Assembly: GCF_019749295.1 (NCBI RefSeq) | Contig: NZ_JACWFG010000005.1 | Location: 124,001 to 188,000, forward strand | DNA length: 64,000 bases | Reading direction: 5' to 3' | From: Neobacillus niacini | GTDB taxonomy: Bacteria > Bacillota > Bacilli > Bacillales > Cytobacillaceae | Shown here: in pieces, positions 33,605 through 41,191 of the stretch | Layout of the letters: every line of letters starts with the position of its first letter | Numbering within the stretch: the first letter of the stretch is position 1 | Made by a program: the position numbers and the translations under genes | Notes under the pieces: generated by a model | The model's database searches: none | What the model saw: only the letters and a program-made list of their open reading frames with translations | Told to the model about the DNA's origin: nothing

Positions 33605-34579
33605 ATGAAAGCAGTTCAGTTAAAAGAATATGGCGGACCTGAAGTATTGGAGATGGTTGAAATTGAAAAACCTGTTCCTTCAGGTCGTGAGGTACTCATC
33701 GAAATCAAAGCAATTGGTGTCAATTATGCAGATACAGCTAGAAGAGAAGGGCAATATGTTGTCAAAACACCACTTCCTTTTATTCCTGGAGCAGAAATTG
33801 CAGGTATAGTAGCCTCAGTCGGAGATAAGGTGACAAGCGTTAAGCCTGGAATGAGGGTTGTGACGTTAATTGAATCGGGGGGATATTCAGAATTTGCTCT
33901 TGCTGATGAGCGCTCTCTGATTCCAGTTCCTGAGCAATTAGACTATCAAAATGCAGTTGCCCTTCCACTTCAAGGATTAAGTGCCTATCATGTGTTAAAA
34001 ACGATGGGCCGTTTGGAAAAAGGGGAATCCGTTCTTGTTCATGCCGCCGCAGGTGGAGTTGGAACTCTAGCTGTACAATTGGCAAAGCTGTTTGGTGCAG
34101 GAAAAGTCATTGCTACTGCAAGCTCTTCAGAAAAATTAGAACTCGCCCGCCAAATGGGTGCAGATATACTAATTAATTACAGTGAGTCAAACTGGGTAGA
34201 ACAGGTCCTTGAAGCGACTGGTGGAAAGGGCGTAGATGTTGCTCTTGAGATGGTAGGCGGTGATGTTTTCCAAAAAACATTAAAGTGTCTAGCCACCTTT
34301 GGCCGTCTTGTCGTATTTGGTGCAGCAAGCGGGGAGCAGAGCAAAATGTATCCGTCTTCGCTGATGGCCCGAAATCAGTCAGTGATTGGCTTTTTCCTGC
34401 CGCAGATTATGAGGAAACCGGAGTTACTGCAGCCAAGTTTAGTAGAATTGCTAAGTTATCTGGGTGAAGGTAAGCTGAAGCTGACCATTGGCGGCGTGTT
34501 TCCACTTGATGAAGCAGCAAACGTACATCGATTATTACAATCTCGGAAAACCACAGGAAAATTGATTTTAGAACCGTAG
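33605..34579 (+). CDS. Zinc-free MDR oxidoreductase (quinone oxidoreductase-like)
   Basis: This is a 324-residue medium-chain reductase of the NADPH:quinone oxidoreductase group. It has a GroES-like N-terminal domain (MKAVQLKEYGGPEVLEMVEI and GVNYADTARREGQY) and a Rossmann domain with VLVHAAAGGVGTLAVQLAKL. The zinc-binding cysteines of alcohol dehydrogenases are absent. Possible substrates are enones, quinones or enoyl-CoA; the context of acyl-CoA chemistry makes an enoyl-thioester or 2-alkenal reductase plausible. GGGGAGTTTAAAC precedes the ATG. It is 35 bp upstream of the lactonase-like gene. Confidence 0.82.
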   Translation: MKAVQLKEYGGPEVLEMVEIEKPVPSGREVLIEIKAIGVNYADTARREGQYVVKTPLPFIPGAEIAGIVASVGDKVTSVKPGMRVVTLIESGGYSEFALADERSLIPVPEQLDYQNAVALPLQGLSAYHVLKTMGRLEKGESVLVHAAAGGVGTLAVQLAKLFGAGKVIATASSSEKLELARQMGADILINYSESNWVEQVLEATGGKGVDVALEMVGGDVFQKTLKCLATFGRLVVFGAASGEQSKMYPSSLMARNQSVIGFFLPQIMRKPELLQPSLVELLSYLGEGKLKLTIGGVFPLDEAANVHRLLQSRKTTGKLILEP

Positions 34580-34613
34580 TCAAAAACAAAGTAAATATCA
34601 AAGGGGATATGAT

Positions 34614-35609
34614 ATGAGTTCGGTTGTTGAAAGTGTTACGGGTCCAATTTCTGTAGGACAATTAGGCAAAACACTGATTCATGAGCATTTTGTTTTTGGT
34701 TATCATGGCTTTCAGGGAGATGTTACACTAGGGGGATTCAATGAAAATGAGGCACTAGAGACGGCGATTGCTGCTGCAAAGCAGATGATGAGTTTTGGTA
34801 TACAGACGGTTGTCGATCCGACTCCAAATGAGTGTGGACGAAATCCTCTTTTTCTTAAAAAGGTATCTGAAGCGACTGGACTGCAAATTATCTGTGCAAC
34901 AGGCTACTATTATGAAGGTGAAGGAGCTCCTCCCTATTTCAAGCTGAGACAGGGACTAGGTACGGCAGAAGAGGAAATCTACGAAATGTTTAAAGTAGAA
35001 ATAACGGAGGGAATTGCCGGAACTGGTATAAAGCCTGGGATCATTAAGCTCGCCTCTAGTAAGGACGAAATTACAGAGTATGAAAAAATGTTTTTCCGTG
35101 CAGCTGCTAGAGTTCATCAAGAAACCGGAATCGTTATCCTGACTCATACGCAAGAAGGAACGATGGGACCAGAACAAGCAAAAATGTTAATTGAACTTGG
35201 TGTTGATCCTAGTAAAATCATCATTGGTCATATGTGTGGCAATACGAATCCTGCATATCATAAGGAAGTTCTAGACCAGGGCGTGAGAATTGGTTTTGAT
35301 CGTTTTGGTATTCAGGTATTGGTGGGTGCGCCGTTTGATCAGGAAAGAATTAACACCTTAGTAAGCTTACTAAATGAGGGATACGAGGACCAAATTTTAT
35401 TGTCACACGATAGCATCATTGTTTGGCTTGGCAGACCGCCAGTTATGGATGAACAAGTATCTCAAATTATGGGCAATTGGCAGCCGGCACATATTTTTGA
35501 AAATATCCTTCCTGTGCTTCGTGAAAAGGGAATCAATGAAACTCAATTTGATAAAATGTTAGGTGGAAATGCAAAAGAACTTTTTGCGGGATCACCTGTA
35601 AGAGTATAA
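34614..35609 (+). CDS. Phosphotriesterase-like metal hydrolase (probable lactonase)
   Basis: This is a 331-residue amidohydrolase-superfamily protein of the phosphotriesterase homology group. All metal ligands are visible: H23 and H25 (IHEHF), the carboxylated lysine K145 (GIIKLASS), H178 (LTHTQ), H206 (IGHMC) and D266 (LSHDS). Members called PLLs hydrolyse lactones, including gamma- and delta-lactones, more than phosphotriesters. At the end of a cluster with a 4-hydroxyacyl-CoA-type kinase and dehydrogenase, a gamma-lactonase that releases a 4-hydroxy acid would be a logical first step. AAGGGGATATGAT precedes the ATG. A terminator follows. Confidence 0.82.
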   Translation: MSSVVESVTGPISVGQLGKTLIHEHFVFGYHGFQGDVTLGGFNENEALETAIAAAKQMMSFGIQTVVDPTPNECGRNPLFLKKVSEATGLQIICATGYYYEGEGAPPYFKLRQGLGTAEEEIYEMFKVEITEGIAGTGIKPGIIKLASSKDEITEYEKMFFRAAARVHQETGIVILTHTQEGTMGPEQAKMLIELGVDPSKIIIGHMCGNTNPAYHKEVLDQGVRIGFDRFGIQVLVGAPFDQERINTLVSLLNEGYEDQILLSHDSIIVWLGRPPVMDEQVSQIMGNWQPAHIFENILPVLREKGINETQFDKMLGGNAKELFAGSPVRV

Positions 35610-35618
35610 AACATTAGC

Positions 35619-35652
35619 AGGAGGTCTGGCATATCCCAGGCCTCCTTTTTTC
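35619..35652 (+). terminator. Terminator of the catabolic cluster
   Basis: An 11-bp stem AGGAGGTCTGG/CCAGGCCTCCT followed by TTTTTT. Confidence 0.88.
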
Positions 35653-35778
35653 ATGGGTATATTAACAAACTATGAACAAAGTATTACATAGCCGGGAAGT
35701 TTTTACGATATAGTTGATATGAGAAGAAAATCGTTTAAACTGATGAATAGAAGAGTTTTTCTAAGGAGTGGACATATT

Positions 35779-36480
35779 TTGAAAATACTCGTAATTGAAG
35801 ATAATACAAGTGTATGTTCAATGATTGAGATGTTTTTTGCCAAAGAAGGAATAGAAGGGACCTTTGTTAATGACGGTCTTGAAGGTTACAACACGTTCAA
35901 AACTGGAAATTGGGATGCTTTGATTGTTGATTGGATGCTGCCGGGCATGGATGGGGTAAGTATTTGCCGAAAAATCAGAGAAGAGAAATATACAGTCCCA
36001 ATTATCATGCTGACTGCGAAAGATACAGAGTCTGACCAAGTACTTGGGCTGGAAATGGGAGCGGATGATTATGTTACTAAGCCATTTAGCCCACTAACTT
36101 TAATGGCGAGAATTAAGGCAGTCACACGCAGATACCAAACTCAAGTGAATAATCAGCCAGATGATTACCTGCAGACGGAACATTTTAAAATTAGTAAGAA
36201 TACGCGTGAAGTTTTGGTCAATGGCGTTCCTATTACAAATCTTACACCAAAAGAGTTTGATCTTTTATATTATATGGTTGAACATCCAAGGCAGGTTTTT
36301 TCAAGAGAACAGCTGCTAGAACGTGTTTGGGGTTATCAATTTTACGGGGACGAACGAACAGTAGATGTACACATTAAGCGACTGCGTAAAAAAGTGGAAA
36401 CCACTACACAGCCATTCTTCCACACTGTATGGGGAGTAGGTTATAAGTTTGATGAGTCGATTCAGACAGATAAGAATTAA
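35779..36480 (+). CDS. OmpR-family response regulator
   Basis: This is a 233-residue two-component regulator. The receiver domain begins MKILVIEDNTSV and holds the phospho-accepting Asp in DALIVDWMLPGMDG near residue 51, with the conserved Lys in YVTKPF. A winged-helix OmpR domain follows (LTPKEFDLLYYMVEHPRQVF, then RTVDVHIKRLRKKV). The start is TTG 35779 with CTAAGGAGTG upstream; a longer ATG start at 35719 adds an unconserved basic tail. It overlaps the sensor kinase gene by 29 bases, so translation is coupled. The downstream htrA-type gene is a likely target. Confidence 0.85.
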   Translation: MKILVIEDNTSVCSMIEMFFAKEGIEGTFVNDGLEGYNTFKTGNWDALIVDWMLPGMDGVSICRKIREEKYTVPIIMLTAKDTESDQVLGLEMGADDYVTKPFSPLTLMARIKAVTRRYQTQVNNQPDDYLQTEHFKISKNTREVLVNGVPITNLTPKEFDLLYYMVEHPRQVFSREQLLERVWGYQFYGDERTVDVHIKRLRKKVETTTQPFFHTVWGVGYKFDESIQTDKN

Positions 36481-37873
36481 GTATTTTTCTCAACAGTTTA
36501 TCAGTCATATTAGTATTATCATAGTGGCTTTTCTAGTTTTAAGTGTTTTATTTGCTCATTATGTCGGAAATCTGGTATATGAGGAAAAGGCGGATGAATT
36601 AATCTCTTATGGGAAAGCCATCATTTCTGATATTGAACAGAATCCAATTGCAACGGATAAAATCATTACTCAATATAGTAATACTTTGCGGTCTAGAAAG
36701 ATAAGTTTTAGTATGTTTGATCAAGAGGCCAATCTTTATACTGTCGGTAGAAGTGGACCTGCCATTGAATTAAAACCTGATGAGTGGAAAAAAATCACAA
36801 ATGGTAAAACCATTATTGTCCAAAGTGATTATAAGCGATTTGATCATGGTGTTACCTTTGTTGTTTTACCATATATAGACAGTCGCGACAGATTTGTGGG
36901 AGGTATATTGTTAACCTCGCCAATAAGCGGTTCAAGTGCTATGATTCGCCAAGTAAACCAATTTTTAATTTATACCATCCTAATTGCATTAGGCGTTTCA
37001 TTTTTACTGAGCTGGCTGTTATCAAAAATCCATGTGAACCGGATTAAACGGCTCCGTGAAGCGACCTCGCTTGTTTCAGCTGGGGATTACCATGTGCACG
37101 TCCCGTCCTCTAATTTTGATGAAATTGGCGAATTAGCAAATGACTTTAACCATATGGTGAAAAAATTAAACCATTCGATGGAGGAAATTGACGCACTAGA
37201 GAATCGCAGACGTCAATTTATGGCAGATGTTTCTCATGAAATGCGTACTCCATTAACGACGATAAGCGGCGTTATTGAAGGATTAAAAAATGACATGATT
37301 CCTGAAGAAGATAAAGAACGTGGGATCAATTTAGTGAGCCAGGAAGCAAAACGGCTTATGCGTCTTGTCAATGAAAACCTTGATTATGAAAAGATACGTT
37401 CAAACCAAATTCAGTTATTTAGGGAAGATATTCAGTTATTAGAATTATTAGAAATTATTCAAGAACAATTATCCGTGCAGGCTGAAGAGAAAAATGTAGA
37501 TATAAAGGTTGAAGCAGACGAAGAGGTAATGGTCAATGCTGACTATGATCGACTTGTCCAAATTCTGATTAATATTACAAAAAACAGCATCCAATTTACT
37601 TCTAATGGTACGATATGGCTTAGGGGCAGAAAAAATCCAAAAGGTACGATTATTGAAGTAGAAGACACAGGTGTGGGTATTGACCCTAGTGAAGTGGAGA
37701 ACATTTGGCGTCGTTTCTACAAAGCTGATATTTCTAGAACGAGTAATCCCTATGGGGCATTTGGACTAGGTTTATCGATTGTAAAGCAACTGGTACTCCT
37801 TCATAACGGAGAGATCGATGTTCAAAGTGAAAAAGGAAAAGGTACCAAATTTACCATAACCTTTAAACAGTAG
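36452..37873 (+). CDS. Sensor histidine kinase
   Basis: This is a 473-residue membrane kinase, partner of the preceding regulator. A first helix is at about 15-38 and a second at about 170-190, enclosing an extracytoplasmic sensor of some 130 residues. HAMP follows, then the HisKA H-box VSHEMRTPL, the N-box (ILINITKNSIQF), G1 (VEDTGVGID) and G2 (GAFGLGLSIVKQL). ATG 36452 is used; a TTG codon precedes it directly. The signal is unknown. Its position before an HtrA protease and a foldase suggests sensing of misfolded or secreted protein stress, as CssS does, though the sequence is not obviously CssS. Confidence 0.85.
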   Translation: MSRFRQIRIKYFSQQFISHISIIIVAFLVLSVLFAHYVGNLVYEEKADELISYGKAIISDIEQNPIATDKIITQYSNTLRSRKISFSMFDQEANLYTVGRSGPAIELKPDEWKKITNGKTIIVQSDYKRFDHGVTFVVLPYIDSRDRFVGGILLTSPISGSSAMIRQVNQFLIYTILIALGVSFLLSWLLSKIHVNRIKRLREATSLVSAGDYHVHVPSSNFDEIGELANDFNHMVKKLNHSMEEIDALENRRRQFMADVSHEMRTPLTTISGVIEGLKNDMIPEEDKERGINLVSQEAKRLMRLVNENLDYEKIRSNQIQLFREDIQLLELLEIIQEQLSVQAEEKNVDIKVEADEEVMVNADYDRLVQILINITKNSIQFTSNGTIWLRGRKNPKGTIIEVEDTGVGIDPSEVENIWRRFYKADISRTSNPYGAFGLGLSIVKQLVLLHNGEIDVQSEKGKGTKFTITFKQ

Positions 37874-37898
37874 CAGCAGGGTAATTCCTGCTGTTTTT
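37874..37898 (+). terminator. Terminator after the sensor kinase
   Basis: CAGCAGG/CCTGCTG stem with TTTTT; the kinase stop codon overlaps its base. Confidence 0.75.
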
Positions 37899-38036
37899 AT
37901 TTTTGATTATCCGACTTTTTTCTTAATAATTTCCAAATCCCGTTATAGTTTGTTAACAATTTTTTCATAATTGTTGGCTAAAGTATAGATAAGAAAACAA
38001 ATTACACAAATTTACGTGTAAAGGAGAAGAAAGAGT

Positions 38037-39449
38037 ATGAATTACAAAGATGAATTCGAAAAAGAGAATGAGAATACCATCAAACATACATCAGAAGAAA
38101 TACCAGATGTTTATGATAGTCAATCAGAAGAAAATGAACCAATATCCAAAAACGTAGATGAACCAGTTTATTCAGCGGACGAGCCTGATAAAAGAACGGA
38201 GGAAATAGAACAAACACAAAAAGAGATGGTTACGGAACAACCTGCGAATCGTGTAGAGTTCAAAAACAGTACAAAGAAAAAGAAAAGAAATGTAAAAGGT
38301 TTTGCATCAATGGTAGCAGCTGGTGTAGTTGGTTCAGTGTTGACATTGACAGTCCTCCCATACACCGATTACTTAGAAAATTTTCATCAAATTGAGGAAA
38401 AACAGCCAATTGGAATCTCCCAGCAAAGTGCTGATCCAGAAGTGAATACCGTAACAGCACAACCTACATCATCAAAGTCTGCGTCGTCCATTGCGGATAC
38501 TGTGGAGCAGCTGTCAAAAACCATTGTGGGGATAGTCAATTATCAGCAGCGTGAAAGTAGAGGCTTTTATGGAAGCAGTACCTCGCAAAATGTTGAGAGT
38601 GGAACAGGCTCCGGGGTTATTTTTCAAAAAAATAAAGACATAGCTTATATTGTAACCAATAATCATGTTGTAGAAGGTGCCACAAAGCTTGAGGTATCGT
38701 TATATAACGGTGAAAAAGTTAGTGCCGAAATAGTTGGAACCGACGCTTTAACGGATTTAGCTGTGATTAAAATTGATAGTAAATATGTTGAGGCTGTTGC
38801 AGAATTTGGTGATTCCTCCACCCTCAGACCTGGTGATCAGGTTTATGCAATTGGAAATCCATTAGGACTGGATTTTGCAAGAACCGTAACTGAGGGGATC
38901 GTTAGTGCAATCAACAGAAATATTGCCGTTTCAACATCAGCAGGAAATTGGGAAACCAATGTTATTCAAACAGATGCAGCCATCAACCCTGGTAATAGTG
39001 GAGGGGCATTAATTAATCCTGATGGTCTGGTTATTGGAATTAACAGTTTGAAGATTGCTACGAGTGGTGTGGAAGGTTTAGGTTTTGCAATCCCAAGTAA
39101 TGACCTTATTCCAATTGTAAATGAGTTAATTGAAAACGGAAAAGTAGAAAGACCATATCTTGGAATCGGCCTGGCTGATTTAAGCGATGTGCCACAAATG
39201 TATTGGGAGAACCTTCCTGAAAGTGTCAAGGAAGGGGTTATGATTACAGCAGTTGAACCAAACTCTGCGGCTGCTAATGGAGGACTAAGGGCCCAGGATG
39301 TAATTGTTTCCATGAATGGTACAAAAATTGCCAATTCTTCAGATTTAAGAAAACAATTGTACACTAATGTGAAAAATGAAGATGAAATAAAATTTGAAGT
39401 ATATCGTGATGGAAAGCTTACCACTGTAAACGTTAAGCTAACGAAATAA
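38037..39449 (+). CDS. htrB: HtrA/DegP-type membrane serine protease
   Basis: This is a 470-residue protease of the HtrA family. A long acidic cytosolic N terminus (about 1-78) leads to a basic KKKKRNVKG and one membrane helix at about 88-105. The extracytoplasmic trypsin-like domain carries the triad H (VTNNHVVEGA), D (LTDLAVIKID) and S (AINPGNSGGALIN). A PDZ domain covers about 370-465. It degrades or refolds misfolded exported proteins. The paralogue (htrA, htrB or yycK type) cannot be assigned with certainty. AAAGGAGAAGAAAGAGT precedes the ATG. An AACAATT/AATTGTT palindrome lies in its promoter region (about 37956-37976). Confidence 0.87.
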   Translation: MNYKDEFEKENENTIKHTSEEIPDVYDSQSEENEPISKNVDEPVYSADEPDKRTEEIEQTQKEMVTEQPANRVEFKNSTKKKKRNVKGFASMVAAGVVGSVLTLTVLPYTDYLENFHQIEEKQPIGISQQSADPEVNTVTAQPTSSKSASSIADTVEQLSKTIVGIVNYQQRESRGFYGSSTSQNVESGTGSGVIFQKNKDIAYIVTNNHVVEGATKLEVSLYNGEKVSAEIVGTDALTDLAVIKIDSKYVEAVAEFGDSSTLRPGDQVYAIGNPLGLDFARTVTEGIVSAINRNIAVSTSAGNWETNVIQTDAAINPGNSGGALINPDGLVIGINSLKIATSGVEGLGFAIPSNDLIPIVNELIENGKVERPYLGIGLADLSDVPQMYWENLPESVKEGVMITAVEPNSAAANGGLRAQDVIVSMNGTKIANSSDLRKQLYTNVKNEDEIKFEVYRDGKLTTVNVKLTK

Positions 39450-39470
39450 TCTTAGGGAGCAAATTAAGTA

Positions 39471-40364
39471 ATGACTTTTATCAAGGAAAATAAAAAATTA
39501 GTTTTAATGATCGGGGTACTGATCCTAGCAATTGGAGTATTTCTAAGCTTAGTATTAACAAAAGATAAAGCGATTGCCAAAATAAATGGGGATGCCATCA
39601 GTAAAGATGAATTGTATGATGTGATGGTCAAGCAATATGGTTCAGCTGCGGTGGAGCAATTAATTGCCGATAAAATTGTTGCTGCTGAAGCAAAAAAGGA
39701 AAAAATCAGCATAACAGACGAAGATTTAGATAAAGAAGTGGAGCAATTAAAGCAGTCTTATGGTGGAGAGGAAGTCTTTAATCAAGTACTGGCATCTAAT
39801 AATACTACAGTTGATGTACTTAAAGATGAATTAAAAAACTACTTGACCATGCGTAAATTAATAGAACCGCAAATAGAAATCAGTGATGAGGAAATAAAAA
39901 CATACTTCGATGAAAACAAAGATTCTCTAGGTGAAGCAGAACAAGTAAAAGCAAGCCATATTCTTGTCGAGGATGAAGCTGTTGCGAAGGAAGTTAAACA
40001 AAAGCTCACGGATGGGGCTGATTTCGCAGAGCTGGCAAAGGAATATTCAACAGACGAGGGATCAAAGGAAAATGGCGGTGAACTTGGCTTCTTCCCAAGA
40101 GGTACGATGGTAACAGAATTTGATGATGCAGCTTTTTCTTTGCCAATAAACGAAATTAGTGACCCAGTAAAATCAGATTATGGGTACCATATTATTAAGG
40201 TAGAAGAGAAAAAGGAAGCCAAAGAAGCAAACTTTGAAGATAGTAAAGCTACGATTAAAGAAACACTCATTGATCAAAAACTGGAAACAGAATACTCTAC
40301 TTGGCTTGAAGAAATGAAAAAGGATTACGATATTGAAAATTCCCTTGAAAGTGTAGTGGGATAA
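39471..40364 (+). CDS. Membrane-anchored PrsA-type peptidyl-prolyl isomerase
   Basis: This is a 297-residue parvulin foldase. An N-terminal helix at about 10-29 (LVLMIGVLILAIGVFLSLVL) anchors it outside the membrane. A SurA-like N domain is followed by a PpiC rotamase domain at about 150-245 (VKASHILVEDEAVAKEV, then GGELGFFPRGTMVTEFDDAA and YGYHIIKVEEK). It assists folding of secreted proteins. Unlike PrsA, no lipobox cysteine is present, so it is anchored by the helix and not by lipid. It is 21 bp after the HtrA gene and almost surely co-transcribed with it. AGGGAGCAAATTAAGTA precedes the ATG. Confidence 0.85.
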   Translation: MTFIKENKKLVLMIGVLILAIGVFLSLVLTKDKAIAKINGDAISKDELYDVMVKQYGSAAVEQLIADKIVAAEAKKEKISITDEDLDKEVEQLKQSYGGEEVFNQVLASNNTTVDVLKDELKNYLTMRKLIEPQIEISDEEIKTYFDENKDSLGEAEQVKASHILVEDEAVAKEVKQKLTDGADFAELAKEYSTDEGSKENGGELGFFPRGTMVTEFDDAAFSLPINEISDPVKSDYGYHIIKVEEKKEAKEANFEDSKATIKETLIDQKLETEYSTWLEEMKKDYDIENSLESVVG

Positions 40365-40386
40365 CTGTCGTGAAGAGGTGAAAAAG

Positions 40387-40800
40387 GTGAATCAGGTCGG
40401 AAGATATGCAGCAAGTGATGAAGTTGATGGATTCGAACTGATGAAAATGGTCATGGAACTGCCGGAAAAAGACAAAATGCTAATGTGGTCTCAAGGATAT
40501 ATTGATACCGTTGTCGAAAAAATGCCAGAGTACGCTCGTGATATTTTAGAGAATCGAAAGAATAAATGGGAGAATACAAAGGAATTTTATCTTGACCAGA
40601 TTCAAGAAATACTAAATGATGAGGAATTCAAAAAGCAGGCTAAGGGCGAACGGAAGGAGTTTGCCCTTTTTGTCATGGAGCATTATGGCGAACTGCAGTC
40701 TTTATTGTTTGCGGCCTATGATGGAAAAATAACTGATGAAGATGTAAGGAGATTTGTATATCGGCGTAGGTTTGGCGGAAGAAAGAAATATTTACATTAA
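40387..40800 (+). CDS. Hypothetical cytosolic protein in the HtrA-foldase operon
   Basis: GTG 40387 is chosen because GAAGAGGTG lies upstream; GTG 40378 is an alternative. The 137-residue product is acidic and helical (FELMKMVMELPEKDKMLMWS) and ends in a very basic tail (YRRRFGGRKKYLH). There is no signal peptide. I do not recognise the family. It lies 22 bp after the foldase gene, so it is probably the last gene of the envelope-stress operon, but nothing in the sequence gives a function. Confidence 0.5.
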   Translation: MNQVGRYAASDEVDGFELMKMVMELPEKDKMLMWSQGYIDTVVEKMPEYARDILENRKNKWENTKEFYLDQIQEILNDEEFKKQAKGERKEFALFVMEHYGELQSLLFAAYDGKITDEDVRRFVYRRRFGGRKKYLH

Positions 40801-40850
40801 GTCTTGCGAAATACAATTTGAAACCTTTTGATTAGTCAGAAAAAATAGGC

Positions 40851-40879
40851 TTGCAATGATAAATAAAAATATTTACAAT
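40851..40879 (+). promoter_or_regulatory. Promoter of the ABC-F leader
   Basis: TTGCAA (40851-40856), a 17-bp spacer and TACAAT (40874-40879) predict a start near 40887, about 28 nt before the leader peptide ATG. Confidence 0.65.
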
Positions 40880-40914
40880 ATAGTTATATTGAGTTGAAAC
40901 GGAGGTGTAAAGAG

Positions 40915-41049
40915 ATGGTTCGTTCTATTTTTGTACGTGTACAGTGGCTGGAAGCGCTATATTTGTGCCGTGCAATTTTTCATGAAGTAATTTTCAAAGG
41001 GGGTAGTCTGCCCTTTTTTCGAAATTACAATATGAATATAGAACGATAA
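40915..41049 (+). CDS. Putative regulatory leader peptide of the ABC-F gene
   Basis: This is a 44-codon ORF (MVRSIFVRVQWLEALYLCRA..., ending NYNMNIER) with a near-ideal GGAGGTGTAAAGAG site. It lies between the promoter and three terminator hairpins in front of an ABC-F gene. The first hairpin (40996-41019) is inside its coding sequence. This is the layout of ribosome-mediated attenuators upstream of antibiotic-resistance ABC-F genes: a drug-stalled ribosome would change which hairpins form. The peptide itself is unlikely to be an enzyme. No stall motif is provable by eye. Confidence 0.6.
   Translation: MVRSIFVRVQWLEALYLCRAIFHEVIFKGGSLPFFRNYNMNIER
40996..41019 (+). terminator. Leader hairpin 1 of the ABC-F gene
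   Basis: AAAGGG/CCCTTT stem followed by TTTT, inside the leader peptide ORF. Translating ribosomes would normally prevent or melt it. Confidence 0.55.
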
Positions 41050-41083
41050 CACATCTCTTTACCCATTAATAAAAATAGGTAGG

Positions 41084-41112
41084 AAGAGGGTGCCTTTTTA
41101 GCACTCTTTTTT
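41084..41112 (+). terminator. Leader hairpin 2 of the ABC-F gene
   Basis: A roughly 10-bp stem with G-U pairs (41084-41093 with 41101-41110) and a T-run, 35 bp after the leader peptide stop. Confidence 0.6.
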
Positions 41113-41128
41113 CATGCCATTTTTAAGC

Positions 41129-41160
41129 TGCGGGTATCTATTGATACCTGCATTTTTTTG
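41129..41160 (+). terminator. Leader hairpin 3 of the ABC-F gene
   Basis: A 9-10-bp stem GCGGGTATC/GATACCTGC with seven T residues, only 32 bp before the ABC-F start codon. It is the strongest of the three hairpins. Confidence 0.75.
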
Positions 41161-41191
41161 TAAAGAGAGTGTTCAAAAAAGGAGAATGAAC

